A stretch of 64,000 nt of DNA from Streptomyces griseus. GTDB lineage: Bacteria > Actinomycetota > Actinomycetes > Streptomycetales > Streptomycetaceae. A model generated the notes under the pieces. That model worked only from the letters and a program-made list of their open reading frames with translations. It searched no databases and was not told the DNA's origin. The stretch spans positions 1,758,313 to 1,822,312 of the forward strand of contig NZ_MDKB01000002.1 in NCBI RefSeq assembly GCF_001715295.1. The letters are read 5' to 3'. The position numbers were made by a program, and so were the translations under genes. Position 1 is the stretch's first letter. The number at the start of each line of letters is the position of its first letter. Below are positions 50,092 through 59,050 of the stretch, piece after piece.

Positions 50092-52068
50092 TCAGTCCTC
50101 GGTGACGAAACCGCGGGCTACGGCCCAGGCGGGCAGGCCGGCGAGCACGGCCCGGTAGAAGGCCGCGTCGGCGACCTCGCGGGGGGCGGGGCCGGCGTGG
50201 AAGAACCCGGCGTTCTCGACGTCCAGCCTCCGCAGGAAGTCGAAGCCCTTGGCGTCCTCGTCACCGAAGGCGACGAACTGGAAGAACAGCGGCAGCCGTG
50301 CCGCGTCCGCCAGCGCCTGTTTGGCCGCCTGCTTGGCGTCCGGGGCGCCGTCCGTCTGGAAGATCACGAGTGCCGGTCCGGTGGCCCCGGAGTTCTCGTA
50401 GTGCGCGACGATCTCCTCGACGGCCCGGTGGTAGTTGGTACGCCCCAGCCGGCCGAGGCCGGCGTGCAGCTCGTCGATCCGGCCCTCGTGCGCGCCCAGG
50501 TCGACGGCGCCGGTGCCGTCGATGTCGGTCGAGAAGAAGACGACGGGCACGGTGGCGGCCCCGTCCAGGTGCGCGGCCAGCGCCAGGGTGCGGTCCCCGA
50601 GGTGCTGGGCGCTGCCGTCCTTGTAGAACGGCCGCATGGACCCGGACCGGTCGAGGACCAGGTACACGGTGGCCCGCAGTCCGGTCAGTCCGTGTGCCTT
50701 GAGCCCGGCCTGTGCCGCCTTGTAGGGGGCGACGAGCTGGGGCGCGGCGGCCTTGACCCGTGCCAGGGTGACGGCGGGCCCGGACGCGGTGGAGGACTTG
50801 GCCTCAGGGGCGGGATCGGCCTCGGGAGTGGCCTCCGCCTCTGCTGGAGCGGGGGTGGGCTCGGCGGCCACGGGCTCGGTTTGCGGCGCCTCGGCGGCCT
50901 CCGGCTTCGGGGCCTCCTCGGCCGCGTGCGGGACGGCGTCGGAGGCGGCTTCCGGCTCCTTGTCCGCCGCCGGGGTGCCGGCAGGGGCCTCGGGAGTGTC
51001 AGCACGGGTCTCCGCTGCGGGCTCCACGGCGTCCGCGGCGTCCGTGGTCTCCGGGGTGGCCACGGTCGTGTCGGCCGTGTCGCCGGCGGGCACCGCTGCG
51101 GAGGCGGCCTCGGCCGGTGCGGCCGTTTCGACGGCGTCCCTGGCCGACTCGCCGCTCTTCGGTGCGGCGGCGGGCTCGGTCGCCTCGGCCTGCGGCTCGG
51201 CGGCCGGCTCAGCGTCCGCCGCCGCGTCGGTGTCTGCGGTGGGTTCGGCTTCGGCCTCGGGGGTCGGGTTCGTGCCTGCGGTCGGCTTCGCCTCTTCGGT
51301 CCCGGGCTTCGTGTCCGCCGCCGTGTCTGCGGCCGCGGTGGGCTCTGCTTCCGCTGCGGGCGTCGCGTCTGTGTCCGCGGTGGGCTCCGCTCCCGCCGCG
51401 GGCGGGACGGTTGCGTCCGCGGCCGGCTCCGCCCCGGCCTGTGGCTCAGCGTCCGCCGCCGCGTCGGTGTCTGCGGTGGGTTCGGCCTCGGCCTCGGGGG
51501 TCGGGTCCGTGCCTGCGGCCGGCTTCGCCTCTTCGGTCCCGGGCTTCGTGTCCGCCGCCGTCTCCGCGGCCGCGGTGGGCTCTGCCTCGGTCGTGGGCGT
51601 CACGTCCGCCTCCGCGGCCGGCTTCGCCTCCTCGGCCGCCGGCTCCGGCTCCGGGTCGATGTCGATCGTGATCGGTGCGAGGGTGGCGGGCTCGGGAGCG
51701 GTGGCCGATTCCGCCTTCTGCGGATCCGGGCCGGTGCCCGCGTCCGCGTCCGGCTTCGTCACGTCCGGGTCCTCTCCCTGCGCCGGAACCTTGCTTGTGC
51801 GCTTGGGAGTTGATGTGACGGCTGCCTTGTCGAAGGCCGCCGCCACCAGGTCCGAGGCCGGTCCGCCGTCACGCCCTTCCTCGGACCGGTCCGAGGAAGG
51901 GGAGGCCGGGGCCGGTACCGAGGCCTTCGCGGGCTCGGCCGCCGAAGTGGTCTCCGGCTCCGGCTCCGTGGGCTGGGTGCGCTCGGCCTGGGGCGGGACG
52001 GTGGCCGTGGTCGGCTCGTCCTGCTCCGTGCGGCCGAACACCTTGCGCAGCAAGCTCCGAATGCCCAT
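50092..52068 (-). CDS. TerF-type vWA-domain protein with repetitive acidic tail
   Basis: A 658-residue protein. The first ~20 residues ([19 protein letters not shown]) are basic-amphipathic. Residues about 20-445 are Ala/Glu/Pro/Thr/Asp-rich and repetitive. The last ~210 form a von Willebrand A domain of the TerF C-terminal type with the metal site DRSGSM (about 480-485), TDIDGTG and a later Asp in QTDGAPD. Relatives take part in tellurite/stress (Ter) systems as membrane-associated adaptors. ATG 52068 follows GAAAGG by 9 nt. No other ter genes are here. Confidence 0.8.
   Translation of the reverse strand: MGIRSLLRKVFGRTEQDEPTTATVPPQAERTQPTEPEPETTSAAEPAKASVPAPASPSSDRSEEGRDGGPASDLVAAAFDKAAVTSTPKRTSKVPAQGEDPDVTKPDADAGTGPDPQKAESATAPEPATLAPITIDIDPEPEPAAEEAKPAAEADVTPTTEAEPTAAAETAADTKPGTEEAKPAAGTDPTPEAEAEPTADTDAAADAEPQAGAEPAADATVPPAAGAEPTADTDATPAAEAEPTAAADTAADTKPGTEEAKPTAGTNPTPEAEAEPTADTDAAADAEPAAEPQAEATEPAAAPKSGESARDAVETAAPAEAASAAVPAGDTADTTVATPETTDAADAVEPAAETRADTPEAPAGTPAADKEPEAASDAVPHAAEEAPKPEAAEAPQTEPVAAEPTPAPAEAEATPEADPAPEAKSSTASGPAVTLARVKAAAPQLVAPYKAAQAGLKAHGLTGLRATVYLVLDRSGSMRPFYKDGSAQHLGDRTLALAAHLDGAATVPVVFFSTDIDGTGAVDLGAHEGRIDELHAGLGRLGRTNYHRAVEEIVAHYENSGATGPALVIFQTDGAPDAKQAAKQALADAARLPLFFQFVAFGDEDAKGFDFLRRLDVENAGFFHAGPAPREVADAAFYRAVLAGLPAWAVARGFVTED
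51208..51583 (-). repeat. In-frame 237-bp-offset direct repeats in the vWA gene
   Basis: Blocks 51208-51346 and 51445-51583 (139 bp each) are about 90% or more identical at an offset of exactly 237 nt (79 codons). They duplicate part of the acidic Ala/Glu/Thr/Asp tail. Surrounding sequence shows further degenerate copies. Confidence 0.7.
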
Positions 52069-52326
52069 GGGCGAGGCCTTTCGCATGAGTTGGGTGCGAT
52101 AAATGTCCGTACTGCGGGAATTGATCCCTGGCCAGGGCGGATACGTAAGGTTAGCGGCCGGATCCGGCCGTTCGGTGGTGCGGCCCGCCCCGGCGTCGGC
52201 CGGGCTTCCCGGGCGGCCCGTGAGGAGCGGTGTCCCCGACTTCACCCGCCGTTCACCGGCAGTCCCACCCGCTGCGTGGAAGCCCGCCTACCGTCACGCA
52301 GGACACACAGACGGAGGGACGAAAAC

Positions 52327-54384
52327 GTGCGCACCATGCTGCCGCTCATCGGCTCGCACCCGGGCGGGCGGTCCGCGCTGACCTGCCGCTACCGCTGCGG
52401 TGACGCCTGCTTCCAAGAGGTTCCGAACACCAGTGGAAACGAGTACGCCGGTGACATCATCGCCGGTGCCCTGTCGCGCCGGTCGATGATGCGGGCCGCC
52501 GCGGTGGTGACGGTCGCCGCTGCCGCCGGGGCCACCGCTCTCGCCGGTCCGGTCGCCCCGAGGGCGCAGGCCGCGCCGCTCGCCGGTCACCCCGGCAGGC
52601 CGGTACCGGGCGCTTCGGGCGCCCGGGGCCTGCGCTTCTCCCCCGTGGCGCCCAACACGGACGACAAGGTCACCGTTCCCGAGGGCTACGGCCAGAACGT
52701 GGTGATCCGCTGGGGCGAACCGATCCTGCGCGGCGCTCCCGCCTTCGACCCGGACAAGCAGTCCGCCGCGGCGCAGGCGGGCCAGTTCGGTTACAACAAC
52801 GACTTCCTCTCCCTGCTCCCCCTCCGCGGCGAGCACGGCCGCCAGGTGCTGGTCGCCAACCACGAGTACACGGACGAGACCCTGATGTTCCGTGGCTACG
52901 ACCCGGCCGCCCCGACCCGCGAGCAGGTCGAGATCGCCTGGGCCGCGCACGGGCTCTCCGTCGTGGTGGTCCAGGAGGAGAACCGCACCGGAAAGCTCGG
53001 CCCGGTCAACCGCCACCCGCTGAACAGGCGCCTCACCGCGACCAGCGAGTTCCGGCTCACCGGCCCCGCCGCCGGCAGCCCGCTGCTCCGTACGTCCGCG
53101 GACCGCACGGGCCGCAAGGTCCTCGGCACGCTCAACAACTGCGCGGGTGGCACCACGCCGTGGGGTACCACGCTGCACGGGGAGGAGAACTTCAACCAGT
53201 ACTTCGCCCACGGCTCCAGCGCCACCGACAAGCGGTACGGCATCGGTACGGCGGCCACGGAGCGCAAGTGGGAGCGGTTCGACCGGCGGTTCGACCTGGC
53301 GCAGGAGCCCAACGAGGCGCACCGCTTCGGCTGGGTCGTCGAACTCGACCCGTACGACCCCGACTCGACGCCCCGCAAGCGCACCGCGCTCGGCCGCTTC
53401 AAGCACGAGGCGGCCCAGCCCCGGCTGACCGCGGACGGCCGCCCCGTCGTCTACATGGGGGACGACGAGCGGTTCGACTACTTCTACAAGTTCGTCTCCG
53501 GCAAGCGGATGAAGAAGGGCAACTCGCGGGCCGCCCGCGAGCACAACCTCACGCTGCTGGACGAGGGCACCCTGTACGTCGCCAAGCTGACCGGTGACTC
53601 GCCGGCCGCGGAGTTCGACGGCACGGGCAAGCTGCCTGCCGACGGCGAGTTCGACGGCAGCGGAGTCTGGATCCCGCTCGCCACGGGCGACGTCTCGCAC
53701 GTGCCCGGGATGACCGCCGACGAGGTGTACGTCTTCACGCGTCTGGCCGGTGACAAGGTCGGAGCCACGAAGATGGACCGCCCCGAGGACGTCGAGCCCT
53801 CGCCGCGTACCGGCCGCGTCTACATCGCGCTCACCAACAACACCGACCGCGGCAAGCCGGGCAAGCCCGGGGTCGACGAGGCCAATCCGCGCAACGTCAA
53901 CAAGCACGGCCAGATCCTGGAGCTCGCGGAGCACTGGGACGACCCGGCGGGCGACGGCTTCGCCTGGCGGCTCTTCCTCGTCGCGGGCGACCCGGACGAC
54001 CCGGCGACGTACTTCTCCGGGTTCCCGAAGGACAAGGTCAGCCCCATCTCCTGCCCGGACAACGTGGCCTTCGACGACCACGGCAACCTGTGGATCTCCA
54101 CGGACGGCAACCAGCTGGGATCCCACGACGGGTTGTTCGGTGTGGCGACGCAGGGTGAACGCCGGGGTGAGCTCAAGCAGTTCCTGACCGTACCGACCGG
54201 CGCCGAGACCTGTGGCCCGCTGATCCAGGACCGCAGGGTCCTCGTCGCCGTGCAGCACCCGGGCGAGGTGGACGGGGCGTCCGTCGAGAAGCCGGCGAGC
54301 ACCTGGCCGGACGGGCCGGGCCGGATCGTGCGGCCGTCGGTCGTCGCGGTCTGGCGCAAGGACGGCCGCGACATCGGCGTCTGA
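52327..54384 (+). CDS. Tat-exported PhoX-family protein
   Basis: A 685-residue secreted PhoX-like (DUF839) enzyme; relatives are calcium- and iron-dependent alkaline phosphatases. The N-terminal ~85 residues contain a twin-arginine signal (LSRRSMMRAAAV, about 54-65) well inside the protein, then Ala-rich h-region and APRAQAAP cleavage site. The mature part has LVANHEYTDE, GTTPWGTTLHGEENFNQYF (about 276-294), YMGDDERFDYFYKFVS, RPEDVEPSPRTGRVYIALT and SCPDNVAFDDHGNLWISTDGN, all PhoX hallmarks (Glu, Asn and Cys ligands). GTG 52327 follows GGAGG. Confidence 0.85.
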   Translation: MRTMLPLIGSHPGGRSALTCRYRCGDACFQEVPNTSGNEYAGDIIAGALSRRSMMRAAAVVTVAAAAGATALAGPVAPRAQAAPLAGHPGRPVPGASGARGLRFSPVAPNTDDKVTVPEGYGQNVVIRWGEPILRGAPAFDPDKQSAAAQAGQFGYNNDFLSLLPLRGEHGRQVLVANHEYTDETLMFRGYDPAAPTREQVEIAWAAHGLSVVVVQEENRTGKLGPVNRHPLNRRLTATSEFRLTGPAAGSPLLRTSADRTGRKVLGTLNNCAGGTTPWGTTLHGEENFNQYFAHGSSATDKRYGIGTAATERKWERFDRRFDLAQEPNEAHRFGWVVELDPYDPDSTPRKRTALGRFKHEAAQPRLTADGRPVVYMGDDERFDYFYKFVSGKRMKKGNSRAAREHNLTLLDEGTLYVAKLTGDSPAAEFDGTGKLPADGEFDGSGVWIPLATGDVSHVPGMTADEVYVFTRLAGDKVGATKMDRPEDVEPSPRTGRVYIALTNNTDRGKPGKPGVDEANPRNVNKHGQILELAEHWDDPAGDGFAWRLFLVAGDPDDPATYFSGFPKDKVSPISCPDNVAFDDHGNLWISTDGNQLGSHDGLFGVATQGERRGELKQFLTVPTGAETCGPLIQDRRVLVAVQHPGEVDGASVEKPASTWPDGPGRIVRPSVVAVWRKDGRDIGV

Positions 54385-54508
54385 ACGTCGCACCACTGCG
54401 CCCCCACCGCCCCACCGCCCGCCTGCCCCGCCGGGCCGGTGGGGCGGTGGCGGTCCGCCGGGCCGTGGGCCGTACCCGGGAGACCGCACGCCGGGTTCCT
54501 CGCCGGAC

Positions 54509-54514
54509 TACAGT
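54509..54514 (+). promoter_or_regulatory. Probable -10 of the leaderless S4-domain gene
   Basis: TACAGT ends 7 nt before the ATG at 54522, with no ribosome site. Confidence 0.45.
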
Positions 54515-54521
54515 CGGGTCC

Positions 54522-54923
54522 ATGGTTTCCGGTGAGGCGCCGCAGGCGGAGGGAAGCGTCCGGGTCGACGTCTGGATCTGGTCGGTCCGGCTGACGAAGA
54601 CCCGGTCGCAGGCTGCCGCAGCCTGCCGGGCGGGGCACGTGCGGGTCAACGGCGAGCGGGCCAAGCCCGCCCAGGCGCTGCGCACGGGCGACGAGGTGCG
54701 CCTCCGGCACGCGGGCCGGGACCGGATCGTCGTCGTCTCGAAGATCGTGAAGAAGCGCGTCGGGCCGCCGGTCGCGGTGGAGTGCTTCGTCGACAACAGC
54801 CCGCCCCCGCCGCCGCGTGAGGCGCTGCTCCAGGTCCCCGTCCGCGACCGGGGCACAGGCCGTCCGACCAAGCGGGACCGGCGGGAGATGGAGCGCCTCC
54901 AGGAGCGGCGGGACAAGCCCTGA
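54522..54923 (+). CDS. S4-domain RNA-binding protein (HslR/Hsp15-like)
   Basis: A 133-residue protein. The S4 alpha-L fold lies at about 13-75 (VDVWIWSVRLTKTRSQAAAA, HVRVNGERAKPAQALRTGDEV). The basic C-terminal tail is RDRGTGRPTKRDRREMERLQ. Hsp15-type proteins bind free 50S subunits carrying peptidyl-tRNA and help recycling after heat stress. ATG 54522 is leaderless. It is convergent with DUF2630, 8 nt apart. Confidence 0.85.
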   Translation: MVSGEAPQAEGSVRVDVWIWSVRLTKTRSQAAAACRAGHVRVNGERAKPAQALRTGDEVRLRHAGRDRIVVVSKIVKKRVGPPVAVECFVDNSPPPPPREALLQVPVRDRGTGRPTKRDRREMERLQERRDKP

Positions 54924-54931
54924 CGGGCTGA

Positions 54932-55174
54932 TCAGCTCTCGTAGCCCTCCACCTCGTCGGCGGGGCGGACCCGGGCCGCCGACGGGTCCTCGCCGTACTC
55001 GTTGAGTGCCCGCCGCTGCCTGAGCAGGTCCCAGCACTGGTCCAGCCGTATCTCCACCTCCCGCAGGCGTGCCCGCTCCTCGGCGGAGAGGCCGTCCAGG
55101 GTCGAGCGGGAGCGCAGGTCGCGCTCCAGAGAGATCAGCTCGTCGATGCTCTCGAAGATGTCCTGGTCACCCAT
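54932..55174 (-). CDS. DUF2630-family small protein
   Basis: An 80-residue acidic helical protein (MGDQDIFESIDELISLERDL to VEGYES) with the conserved LDQCWDLLRQRRALNEYGEDP. It matches the actinobacterial DUF2630 family; function unknown. ATG 55174 is preceded by GAGAGCC. Confidence 0.8.
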   Translation of the reverse strand: MGDQDIFESIDELISLERDLRSRSTLDGLSAEERARLREVEIRLDQCWDLLRQRRALNEYGEDPSAARVRPADEVEGYES

Positions 55175-55239
55175 GAGGCTCTCCCGGTTCGGTGTCCTGG
55201 TGTTCCGCGGTGTCCGGCGGTGATGCGCTGCCCGGCAGG

Positions 55240-56181
55240 TCAGAGGGTGAAGACGGTCTTCCCCCGCGCCCCGCCCGCGCGGCTCCGGAGCAGTGCCTGC
55301 GGGGCCTTCTCGAGGGGGAGCTCCATGTCGACGGGCACCCTCAGCTCTCCCCGCGCCGCGGCGGCGGCCAGCTCGTCGAGCAGGCGGGCCGTCGGGGCGA
55401 ACCGGAAGTCGACCCGGGCGACCCCCCGCGGCGCGGCTGCCCCCCGGGTGGTGACCGCGACACCACCCTCGCGCACCAGGGCGGCATGCGCGGCGAAGGC
55501 GGCCGGACCGGTGGAGACCAGGTCGACGAGGGCGTCGGCCCCGGCCGGGTACAGCTCCCGCACCGCCCGCTCCAGCTCCCCGGCCGCGAGGGTCGTGTCG
55601 ACGGTGGCCGTGGCGCCGAGGGCCTTCATCCGTCTTCCCTCGTCGCCCCGCACCGCCGCGACGACCGCCAGGCCGCGGGCGGCGGCGAGCTGGGTCAGGA
55701 AGCTCCCGACGCCGCCCGCCGCACCGACGACCAGCAGGTTCCGTCCGCTGTGCACCGCCGTGCCGCCCAGGATCTGTGCGGCGGTACCGCCCGCCGTCGG
55801 GAGCGCCGCCGCGAGCCGGAGCGGCAGCTCGCGCGGGACGAGGGTGACCGGGGAGTCCTGCGGGACGCACACGTACTCGCTGTAGGCGCCGCACCGGCCC
55901 GGAGGCTGTACCGTGACCCGGCCGAAGACCGGGTCCCCGACCCGGAAACGGTTGTCTCCGGGGCCGATCATGTCCACCCGGCCCGCGAAGTCGGCCCCCA
56001 CGATCAGGGGGAACGCCGCGGAGAACCCCCCGTCCGGGGGCCGGCCGGGGGGTTGCGCGTCGAGCGGGTTCAGCGCCGCGTACTCGACCTTGACCCGGAC
56101 GTCGCCCGCCCCGGGGTCCGGCTTCGGTACCTCGACGAGGCACGGCTCCGCATCGAACGCGCTGACAGCGATGGCTCGCAT
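55240..56181 (-). CDS. MDR-family NADPH-dependent reductase
   Basis: A 313-residue zinc-less quinone oxidoreductase/enoyl reductase. It has the GroES-like start (KPDPGAGDVRVKVEYAALNPLD), VGADFAGRV (about 67-75), and the NADP loop VVGAAGGVGSFLTQLAAARG (about 146-165). The substrate is unknown. ATG 56181 opens MRAIAVSAFD. Confidence 0.8.
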   Translation of the reverse strand: MRAIAVSAFDAEPCLVEVPKPDPGAGDVRVKVEYAALNPLDAQPPGRPPDGGFSAAFPLIVGADFAGRVDMIGPGDNRFRVGDPVFGRVTVQPPGRCGAYSEYVCVPQDSPVTLVPRELPLRLAAALPTAGGTAAQILGGTAVHSGRNLLVVGAAGGVGSFLTQLAAARGLAVVAAVRGDEGRRMKALGATATVDTTLAAGELERAVRELYPAGADALVDLVSTGPAAFAAHAALVREGGVAVTTRGAAAPRGVARVDFRFAPTARLLDELAAAAARGELRVPVDMELPLEKAPQALLRSRAGGARGKTVFTL

Positions 56182-56314
56182 ACGGCCGGCCTCTCGGTCG
56201 CCCCCGACTCTCACGCCTCCACTCTCGCCCGGCCCGTGCACCCGCGCATGTCGGGCCGCGCACCCGCCCCCTGCCGTGTCCCGCGCGCTCACGGGGTACC
56301 CCGGCCGCGCGCCC

Positions 56315-57187
56315 TCACCCGGCCGACGCCGTACGTCTCCGGGACGCCAGAGCCCAGCCCAGCCCCCCGGCGACCACCAGTACCGCCCCGGCCAGGAGCA
56401 CGGCCCACACCGTCGTCCGCAGCGAGGCGGTGAGTGCGTCGTACACGGCGGCGGCGGCGTCCCGGTCGCTGCCGGGCACCTGGTCCAGCACCCGCGCACG
56501 GCCCACGGCCACCGCGATGCGCAGGACGACCGCGCCGAGGACGAGACCGCCCCCGGCCACGGCGGCGGTCCGGAGCCCGGCCCGTATACCCCCGCGGACG
56601 ACCGCGAGCCCGAGGACCACCACCAGCAGCACCAGCGTGCCGACGGCCGGCCAGACGCTGCCGTACCGCAGCCAGCGGAAGGAGGTCCGCAGTTCGTCCG
56701 CCCGGTCGGCGGACAGGACGGTGATCGAGATGTGCCGGACGGGGATCTGGTCGGCGAACGGCACACCGTTGTCGACCAGTTCCCGCTTGACCTCCTGGAC
56801 GACGGGCGCCAGGTCGATGGTCACCGCCTGGCCGCTGTCCTCGTGCAGCGCCTCGGTCACCGCCTTGTGCGCCGTCCGGTTCGCGGCGTCCCAGGCCCGC
56901 CGGAAGGCCTCGGTCGTCGTGAAGGAGCGCGCGGTCCGCCGCAGGAACTCCTCCACGGTGTCCTGGAAGGGCCCGACGTCGATGTTCTTCATCGCCTCGT
57001 CGGTGATCCGCGTGGCCACGGTGCGCTGCACGTCCGGGTCGGAGGCCAGCGGCGAGACGGCGGCGACGTACCGGTCGGGGTCGTCGAGCTCCAGGTCGAC
57101 CCAGGCGGACAGGGCGCTCACCGGGACCAGCACGGCAAGCAGGACGAGCAGTACCGCCGACAGAACCGCTGTGAGATACGTCCGCAC
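56315..57187 (-). CDS. Unrecognised membrane protein with extracytoplasmic domain
   Basis: A 290-residue protein. One N-terminal helix (YLTAVLSAVLLVLLAVLVPV, about 3-22) precedes a ~145-residue external domain with mostly charged helices (VDLELDDPDRYVAAVSPLAS, then TRITDEAMKNIDVG and beyond). Three C-terminal helices (about 180-200, 205-225, 258-280) end the protein. It does not match a family I recognise, though the layout recurs in actinobacteria. GTG 57187 reads MRTYLTAVLS. Confidence 0.65.
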   Translation of the reverse strand: MRTYLTAVLSAVLLVLLAVLVPVSALSAWVDLELDDPDRYVAAVSPLASDPDVQRTVATRITDEAMKNIDVGPFQDTVEEFLRRTARSFTTTEAFRRAWDAANRTAHKAVTEALHEDSGQAVTIDLAPVVQEVKRELVDNGVPFADQIPVRHISITVLSADRADELRTSFRWLRYGSVWPAVGTLVLLVVVLGLAVVRGGIRAGLRTAAVAGGGLVLGAVVLRIAVAVGRARVLDQVPGSDRDAAAAVYDALTASLRTTVWAVLLAGAVLVVAGGLGWALASRRRTASAG

Positions 57188-57314
57188 AGCCCCAGCCAAC
57201 CCCCTGGGGCCGCCGCGTGCCGCTCGGCGGTGGGCCGTTCGAGTTGCCGGGCGGCGCGGCCGGGTGTGGGCTGGAGTGACAGAGCGACGGGGGAGAGGGA
57301 AGGGGTTGCCGGCC

Positions 57315-57728
57315 ATGGCCACTCACGCAACGATGCCGACGCGTGGACGACGTACGCGCGCACCCTCCACGGTCCGGCACGGACACACCCCGCTCGGCTG
57401 GGCGGTGCCCGTCACGCTGGGCGTGATCCTCGGCTTCTGGGCCTTCTTCATCCGGCGGGACGGCGGGGTGACCACGAACGGCCAGATCTGGCTCGGCGTG
57501 GTCTCCGGTGTGGCCTTCGCCGCCCTCTGCTTCGCCCTCGGCCGGGTGCAGCGGGCGCTGCCCCGGGAGCTGAGCGCCGCGGCGTACGGCGCCCTGTCGG
57601 GGGGCGCGATCGGCTTCCTGTACAGCCTGCACGACAACAGCGTCCTGGCGTCGACCACCCTCGGACTCGTGATCGCCGCAGGCGTGACGTGCATGGCCTA
57701 CTACGTCATCTACACGCACATGGAGTGA
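57315..57728 (+). CDS. Unrecognised small four-helix membrane protein
   Basis: A 137-residue protein. A basic cytoplasmic start (ATMPTRGRRTRAPSTVRHGH) is followed by about four helices (LGWAVPVTLGVILGFWAFFI, LGVVSGVAFAALCFALG, AAYGALSGGAIGFLYSL, LGLVIAAGVTCMAYYVIYT). Similar small proteins are common in Streptomyces; function unknown. ATG 57315 lies 7 nt after AGGGGTTG. It is divergent from the preceding membrane protein gene. Confidence 0.65.
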   Translation: MATHATMPTRGRRTRAPSTVRHGHTPLGWAVPVTLGVILGFWAFFIRRDGGVTTNGQIWLGVVSGVAFAALCFALGRVQRALPRELSAAAYGALSGGAIGFLYSLHDNSVLASTTLGLVIAAGVTCMAYYVIYTHME

Positions 57729-57850
57729 GCGCCGGTGCTCCTCGGTTCCCGGACATCACGAGGCCGGTTCCCGGGCGACCGCGGGACCGCCTTCAGGGGG
57801 TTCCCGCGGATGCGCGGCCGCCGGGAGTCGCGGGGCACGACCCGGTCGTG

Positions 57851-58273
57851 TCAGTCGTGGACGACCGTGACCGGGCAGGAGGCGTGCTGGGTGACGTGGA
57901 GGCTGACCGAACCCAGCAGGGTGGCCTTGAAGCCGCTGTAACCGCGCGCGCCGACGACCAGCAGGTTCGCGCCCCTGGCCCGCTCCAGCAGGGACAGTGC
58001 CGGGTTGCCGATGACGACGATCTTCTCGACCTTCGACGCGCCCTCGGCGCCCAGGGCCTCCTCCAGCGCCTCGGTGAGGGCCACGCGCGCCACGGCCTGC
58101 GGGTCGAAGTCCTCCGGCATGCCGGGCATCATCGACGCCCAGCTGGTCGCCGGGTACTCCCAGCTGTTGACCGCCTCGACCGTGTCGCCGGTCAGCTCGC
58201 CCTGACGGACCGCCCAGCGCAGCGCCTTGATCGACGCGTCCGAGCCGTCCACACCGACGACGATCCTGCCCAT
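57851..58273 (-). CDS. Universal stress protein (UspA family)
   Basis: A 140-residue single-domain Usp. It starts IVVGVDGSDAS (about 4-14) and ends LVVGARGYSGFKATLLGSVSLHVTQHASCPVTVVHD-type ATP-binding G2xG9xG(S) motif. These bind ATP and support stress survival in actinobacteria. ATG 58273 has GGTGGAGG 5 nt upstream. Confidence 0.88.
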   Translation of the reverse strand: MGRIVVGVDGSDASIKALRWAVRQGELTGDTVEAVNSWEYPATSWASMMPGMPEDFDPQAVARVALTEALEEALGAEGASKVEKIVVIGNPALSLLERARGANLLVVGARGYSGFKATLLGSVSLHVTQHASCPVTVVHD

Positions 58274-58384
58274 GTCTGCCTCCACCTGGTGTCGAGCATG
58301 TGCGCCATGCACCTCACGATGCGTCTATCGGTGACAACTCTAGTCAAACCGGACCCCGGTGTGCCGGGCGGGTACCGGGCCCGC

Positions 58385-59050
58385 TCAGCCGGCTCGCAGC
58401 CCGGCGAGCTGCTCCTCGAACGGCACGACCGCGTCCTCGCCGTCGTCGAGCGTCGGTTCCCGGGTCGCTCCGGAGACGGTCCGCCCCGTGACCGCTGAGG
58501 CGAGTTCACCGCCCGCGCGCCGGATCCGGGACGGCAGCCCCTCGGTGTACTCGTCGCCGGACGAGCCCCAGTCCTCCGACGCCGCGTACACGGACGTCGG
58601 CAGGACGACCGCCCGGAGGTAGGTGAAGAGCGGGCGCAGGGCGTGTTCCAGGACCAGGGAGTGGCGGGGGGTGCCGCCGGTCGCCGCGACGAGGACGGGC
58701 TTACCGGTCAGGGCGGTGGGCTCGACGAGGTCGAAGAACGACTTGAACAGTCCGCTGTACGAGGCGGTGAAGACGGGCGTCACGGCGATCAGCCCGTCGG
58801 CCCCGGTCACGGCGTCGATCGCCTCCTTCAGGGGGCGGGGCGGGAAGCCGGTGACCAGGTTGTTGGCGATGCCGACGGCCAGGTCGCGCACTTCGACGAC
58901 CTGGACCTCGACCGGGCGGTCCTGATCGGCGGTCAGCCGTTCGCGGGCGGCCCCGGCGAGCCGGTCGGCCAGCAGCCGGGTGGACGAGGGGCTGCTGAGC
59001 CCGGCCGCCACGGCCACGATCTTCAGGGGGGCGGTGGTGAGCGCGGTCAT
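58385..59050 (-). CDS. NADPH-dependent FMN reductase (CE1759-type)
   Basis: A 221-residue flavodoxin-fold reductase that supplies FMNH2. The phosphate loop is AGLSSPSSTRLLADRL (about 16-31), and TPVFTASYSGLFKSFFDLV (about 90-108) is the family's FMN-side motif. It shares a 4-nt overlap with the LLM gene upstream, forming a two-component monooxygenase. The opening is MTALTTAPLK. Confidence 0.86.
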   Translation of the reverse strand: MTALTTAPLKIVAVAAGLSSPSSTRLLADRLAGAARERLTADQDRPVEVQVVEVRDLAVGIANNLVTGFPPRPLKEAIDAVTGADGLIAVTPVFTASYSGLFKSFFDLVEPTALTGKPVLVAATGGTPRHSLVLEHALRPLFTYLRAVVLPTSVYAASEDWGSSGDEYTEGLPSRIRRAGGELASAVTGRTVSGATREPTLDDGEDAVVPFEEQLAGLRAG

